Shown here one piece after another: positions 23,470 through 25,888 of a stretch of 25,888 nucleotides of DNA (position 1 is the stretch's first letter; each line of letters starts with the position of its first letter). The DNA is from DATNPH01 sp036703315. GTDB taxonomy: Bacteria > Cyanobacteriota > Cyanobacteriia > Cyanobacteriales > Coleofasciculaceae. Below the pieces are notes generated by a model. The model did no database searches. It was not told where the DNA came from and saw only the letters and a list, made by a program, of their open reading frames with translations. The DNA is taken from NCBI GenBank assembly GCA_036703315.1, contig DATNPH010000155.1:1-25888 (forward strand), read 5' to 3'. The position numbers and the translations under genes were made by a program.

Positions 23470-24292
23470 TAGGTCGTAAGGCATAGAGATTGAAAATGTT
23501 AGAACCCTTGAAAATGGGTTCCTGCTCCACTGTAATTTGGCTCAAGCCATGTTGTTTGAGTAAAGCCGTAATCTTTTCGATACGACCATCCACATTGTGA
23601 ATCTCAACAACTACTTGCTTAATCTTTTGCCAATCCTGCTGTTCTATGCCCAAAAGCACATCCAACTCACTTTTCTCAACGTCTACTTTGAGCAAGTCAA
23701 TTTGCTGGATATCATGTTCGCGTACAATATCTGATACAGTTTTTAACTGGCAAGTTACTCGCTCTATTTGAAAAGCTTTTTTTCCTTGTTGATCGAGAAT
23801 CAGCGATCGCAGGAATGGAGGAAGCCAGCGAAGCCAACGAATAAATGGAGGGGCATCTTTGAGATTACGAAGGATAGTCCTCTTTAATTCGTCTCGTAGC
23901 TCCTTTGAATCCTCTGGGTAGGCGTTAGACAATGCTGTAGCGTTGGGATGGTAAGCGAATGTCATAGTCTTAGATTCTCGCGAAAGCCCGCAAGGAAAAA
24001 CTCTGAGTTTTTCTGAATCAAAGCGTTGGGCATTGCGGTGTAGCACTTCAAAAATTGCGGGGATAGGCTCGAAGGCATAAACACTCACATTTTTCTGGCA
24101 AAGCTGATAAACCCATAGAGTGAATAGGCCAATGTTAGCTCCTACATCCAATACAGTGTCGCCTTCATGTAACTCAATCCCATTCCTGAAGTATTCCTGA
24201 ATTTGTTCGTAAAGCATAGGCACTTCGTCCGGCTGCAAACAAAATATCTTCATCCCATTGGGCAGAACGGTTTCGGGAAAAGGAGTTTGCAT
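23447..24292 (-). CDS. FkbM family methyltransferase
   Basis: 281 residues. The SAM-binding motif TVLDVGANIGLFTLWVYQL is near residues 45-63, the strand-2 acid in VYAFEPIPAIFEVL near 71-84, and the conserved FkbM block IDLLKVDVEKSELDVLLGI near 198-216. Between them is a lysine/arginine-rich helical insert of about 60 residues (110-170). FkbM enzymes O-methylate sugars, lipids and polyketide or peptide products (known for the family). The ATG at 24290-24292 lies 46 bp after the glycosyltransferase stop, so the two genes are probably co-transcribed and may act on one glycosylated product. The last seven or so residues (NTNSRNA) are encoded by a repeat arm, suggesting that an insertion replaced the original C-terminus. 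Confidence 0.88.
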   Translation of the reverse strand: MQTPFPETVLPNGMKIFCLQPDEVPMLYEQIQEYFRNGIELHEGDTVLDVGANIGLFTLWVYQLCQKNVSVYAFEPIPAIFEVLHRNAQRFDSEKLRVFPCGLSRESKTMTFAYHPNATALSNAYPEDSKELRDELKRTILRNLKDAPPFIRWLRWLPPFLRSLILDQQGKKAFQIERVTCQLKTVSDIVREHDIQQIDLLKVDVEKSELDVLLGIEQQDWQKIKQVVVEIHNVDGRIEKITALLKQHGLSQITVEQEPIFKGSNIFNLYALRPNTNSRNA

Positions 24293-24338
24293 ATAGATGC
24301 CTTCAATTCAATAGGAATAAAAAAGTGGAAAGTGTAAT

Positions 24339-25610
24339 TTACCTGTACACTGGCTTTCCTGTAGATATCACCTGTTCGATAATATCGGCAGCCCGACGGA
24401 CTCCACCTGCACTAGCGATCGCATCTTGTAACCTGGATGCATTATTTTTGTAAGAACCTTCTGTTAACACCCGTTGGATAGCAGCTCGAAGCCTGGGAAC
24501 ACTCAAGTGGGACAACGGCACCACTTCTCCAGCCCCACTCCACGCCAGACGTGCTGCTACTCCAGGTTGGTCATTGGTAATCGGAATTGCTACCATTGGC
24601 ACACCATTGGTGAGAGATTCTAGAACAGTATTTAGTCCTGCATGGGTAATAGTTAGTGTCGTTTTTTTGAGTAATTCTAGTTGAGGAGCATATTCGACAA
24701 CTAGCGGTGAACCTGGCAATCCCGGTAAAGATTTTGGGCTACTAGCCCCTCCCAGAGAAATTACCAGTTGAGTATCCAACCCGACACAAGCCTCTGCAAT
24801 ACAATGAAAAATCTCCTGCTGCCGATTTTGTAAGGTTCCCATAGAGGCGTAAATGAGCGGTCGTCCGGTCAACTTGTCTAACGGAAAAGATACGAGTTCC
24901 CTGCTGGCTGAGTCAATATAGGGTCCAGTGAAGTGAAAATATGGTGGTAAAGTAGTGCGCGGGAATTCAAATTTATCTGGCTGTTGACTCAACTGTGCCA
25001 GTTTGGAATATACATCATCGGGGCTAGAGTAGGGACTCAACTTCCACTGACGACGATACTCGTCCACTAATGCCCAGAGCGGTTGTGCAAGGCGGTCAAT
25101 TAGAGAATAGCCCATTTGGTTGCGTAAGTATGTCCACCATGATGGGTTATAACGCCAGGTTGTAAAGGGAGGGGGAACACTGGCTTCGCGATTAAATAGC
25201 AGACAGTTGCACACGCTAATAAAGGGAATATCCAGTAATTCTGCAATGGTGCTACCCGCTCGCGCCACCTGATCCACCAAAAGCACATCTACCTCTATTG
25301 CTTTAATGGCATCTGGTACTTCACGAAGGGACATATCCGTTATTTGTTGCACAAATTGGATTGAGTAGCGTACCCCAGCAAGCCCACTGAGTTTCCCTAG
25401 CTCGGCATATCGTTGGGGCAGCGAACCTACCGGAAATTCAGACTGCCCAATCAATTGGCAATTTAGTCCGGCTGAGAGTACCTTTTTCTCGGCATCAGGA
25501 ACCTGAAAGAAGGTGACACTATGACCACGCCTTTTAAGTTCGCGCCCTAATCCAAGCATAGGAGTCAGGTGACCAGTTTCTGAAGGACAGAGAATACCAA
25601 AATGATTCAT
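24339..25610 (-). CDS. UGT-like (GT1/MGT family) glycosyltransferase
   Basis: 423 residues in a GT-B fold. The N-terminal half begins FGILCPSETGHLTPMLGLG, the acceptor-side loop of this family, followed by RRGHSVTFFQVPDAE. The C-terminal donor site contains PLIYASMGTLQNRQQEIF near 250-267, VVEYAPQLELL near 302-312 and HAGLNTVLESLTNGVPMVAI near 320-339, followed by NDQPGVAARL. These match NDP-sugar glycosyltransferases of macrolide, zeaxanthin (CrtX) and sterol type, with lipophilic acceptors. The sugar donor is not predictable. A second copy lies directly upstream on the same strand (25684 to the window end). The FkbM gene follows it, giving an apparent operon reading leftward. Start ATG at 25608-25610. 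Confidence 0.92.
   Translation of the reverse strand: MNHFGILCPSETGHLTPMLGLGRELKRRGHSVTFFQVPDAEKKVLSAGLNCQLIGQSEFPVGSLPQRYAELGKLSGLAGVRYSIQFVQQITDMSLREVPDAIKAIEVDVLLVDQVARAGSTIAELLDIPFISVCNCLLFNREASVPPPFTTWRYNPSWWTYLRNQMGYSLIDRLAQPLWALVDEYRRQWKLSPYSSPDDVYSKLAQLSQQPDKFEFPRTTLPPYFHFTGPYIDSASRELVSFPLDKLTGRPLIYASMGTLQNRQQEIFHCIAEACVGLDTQLVISLGGASSPKSLPGLPGSPLVVEYAPQLELLKKTTLTITHAGLNTVLESLTNGVPMVAIPITNDQPGVAARLAWSGAGEVVPLSHLSVPRLRAAIQRVLTEGSYKNNASRLQDAIASAGGVRRAADIIEQVISTGKPVYR
24349..24531. repeat. Direct repeat copy 1 (glycosyltransferase 3' end)
   Basis: This 183-bp segment matches 25706-25888 at a constant offset of 1357 bp with no gaps. Identity is high by eye, with long identical runs such as gcccgacggactccacctgc. 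The second copy extends beyond the window. The offset is about one glycosyltransferase gene plus spacer, the mark of a tandem gene duplication. Confidence 0.85.
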
Positions 25611-25683
25611 AAGTGTTTTTGTAGTGCAACCCGTTTAACAGAACTAAACCCAAGCCTACAGATGGCTGTCCGTCAAAAATTCT

Positions 25684-25888
25684 TTATTGCCGTATTTGAG
25701 CTAAGACTGGCTTTCCCGTAGATATCGCTTGTTCTACAATATCGGCGGCCCGACGGACTCCACCTGCACGAGCGATCGCATCTTGTAACCTGGATGCATT
25801 ATTCTTGTAGGAATCTTCTGTTAACACTTGTTGGATAGCGGCTCGAAGCCTAGAGGCACTTAACCGGGACAAAGGCACGCTCTCTCCA
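25684..25888 (-). CDS. Second glycosyltransferase paralog, C-terminal end (partial)
   Basis: The last 68 codons of a glycosyltransferase run off the window. The visible part reads GESVPLSRLSASRLRAAIQQ... NNASRLQDAIARAGGVRRAADIVEQ and ends KPVLAQIRQ. It aligns without gaps to the C-terminus of the gene at 24339, differing by scattered substitutions. A GTG inside it could be mistaken for a start but lies in the middle of conserved sequence. It is a tandem duplicate and the first gene in the visible leftward operon, separated from the next by 73 bp. Confidence 0.88.
   Translation of the reverse strand, partial: GESVPLSRLSASRLRAAIQQVLTEDSYKNNASRLQDAIARAGGVRRAADIVEQAISTGKPVLAQIRQ
25706..25888. 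repeat. Direct repeat copy 2 (glycosyltransferase 3' end)
   Basis: Partner of 24349-24531, starting at actggctttcc and running to the window edge. Similarity begins within the last codons and drops off downstream of the stop, so the left duplication border lies near the gene ends. Confidence 0.85.

Noticed and set aside
25100..25288. Overlapping minus-strand frame inside the glycosyltransferase gene
   Set aside because: It is a shadow of the conserved glycosyltransferase frame with no independent features.

Overview
The window reads as chromosomal DNA from a filamentous-type cyanobacterium. The octamer GCGATCGC (HIP1) recurs at roughly 17 sites in under 26 kb. Many genes belong to cyanobacterial or cyanobacterial/plastid families: CrtD-type desaturase, DUF1997, DUF4079, AAA_35-type ATPase, CYP110-like P450. 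Genus cannot be set from the sequence alone.

Left part (1-6.6 kb), a scarred accessory region. It opens with the 3' end of a TnpB gene. An ATPase follows that joins an AAA-like (STAND-type) module to a large cyanobacterial conserved region. Then come a truncated, frameshifted ABC-exporter remnant, a 14-bp-stem palindrome, an uncharacterised 208-aa gene whose 5' end lies inside a second palindrome, and, divergent from it, an NB-ARC/TPR STAND NTPase with an unusual N-terminal region.

Middle part (6.6-16.7 kb), mostly housekeeping. It holds a fructosamine-kinase family protein, an M16 peptidase with an intact zinc site, a SAM methyltransferase, a 153-bp MITE-like element, crtD, a small unknown protein, a membrane-anchored GH104-type lysozyme-like enzyme, an NAD(P)-binding SDR protein, DUF1997 and DUF4079. 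A tnpB-only IS200/IS605-type element lies 2 nt upstream of the GH104 start codon. Its tnpB keeps its catalytic residues but carries two short GC-rich in-frame insertions.

Right part (16.9-25.9 kb), surface and specialised-metabolism genes. It holds a protein of about 15 ankyrin repeats, an unknown conserved protein, a secreted lectin-like/DUF11 protein, a GlsB-type membrane protein and a CYP110-like P450. Convergent with the P450 is a FkbM methyltransferase plus UGT-like glycosyltransferase pair. A second, near-identical glycosyltransferase copy runs off the window end. P450, sugar or O-methyl transferase and tandem glycosyltransferases together suggest tailoring of a lipid, carotenoid or other secondary metabolite, with more of the cluster probably beyond the right edge.

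No rRNA, tRNA or CRISPR array was recognised. Intergenic DNA is rich in short palindromes and MITE-like repeats, several touching gene ends.
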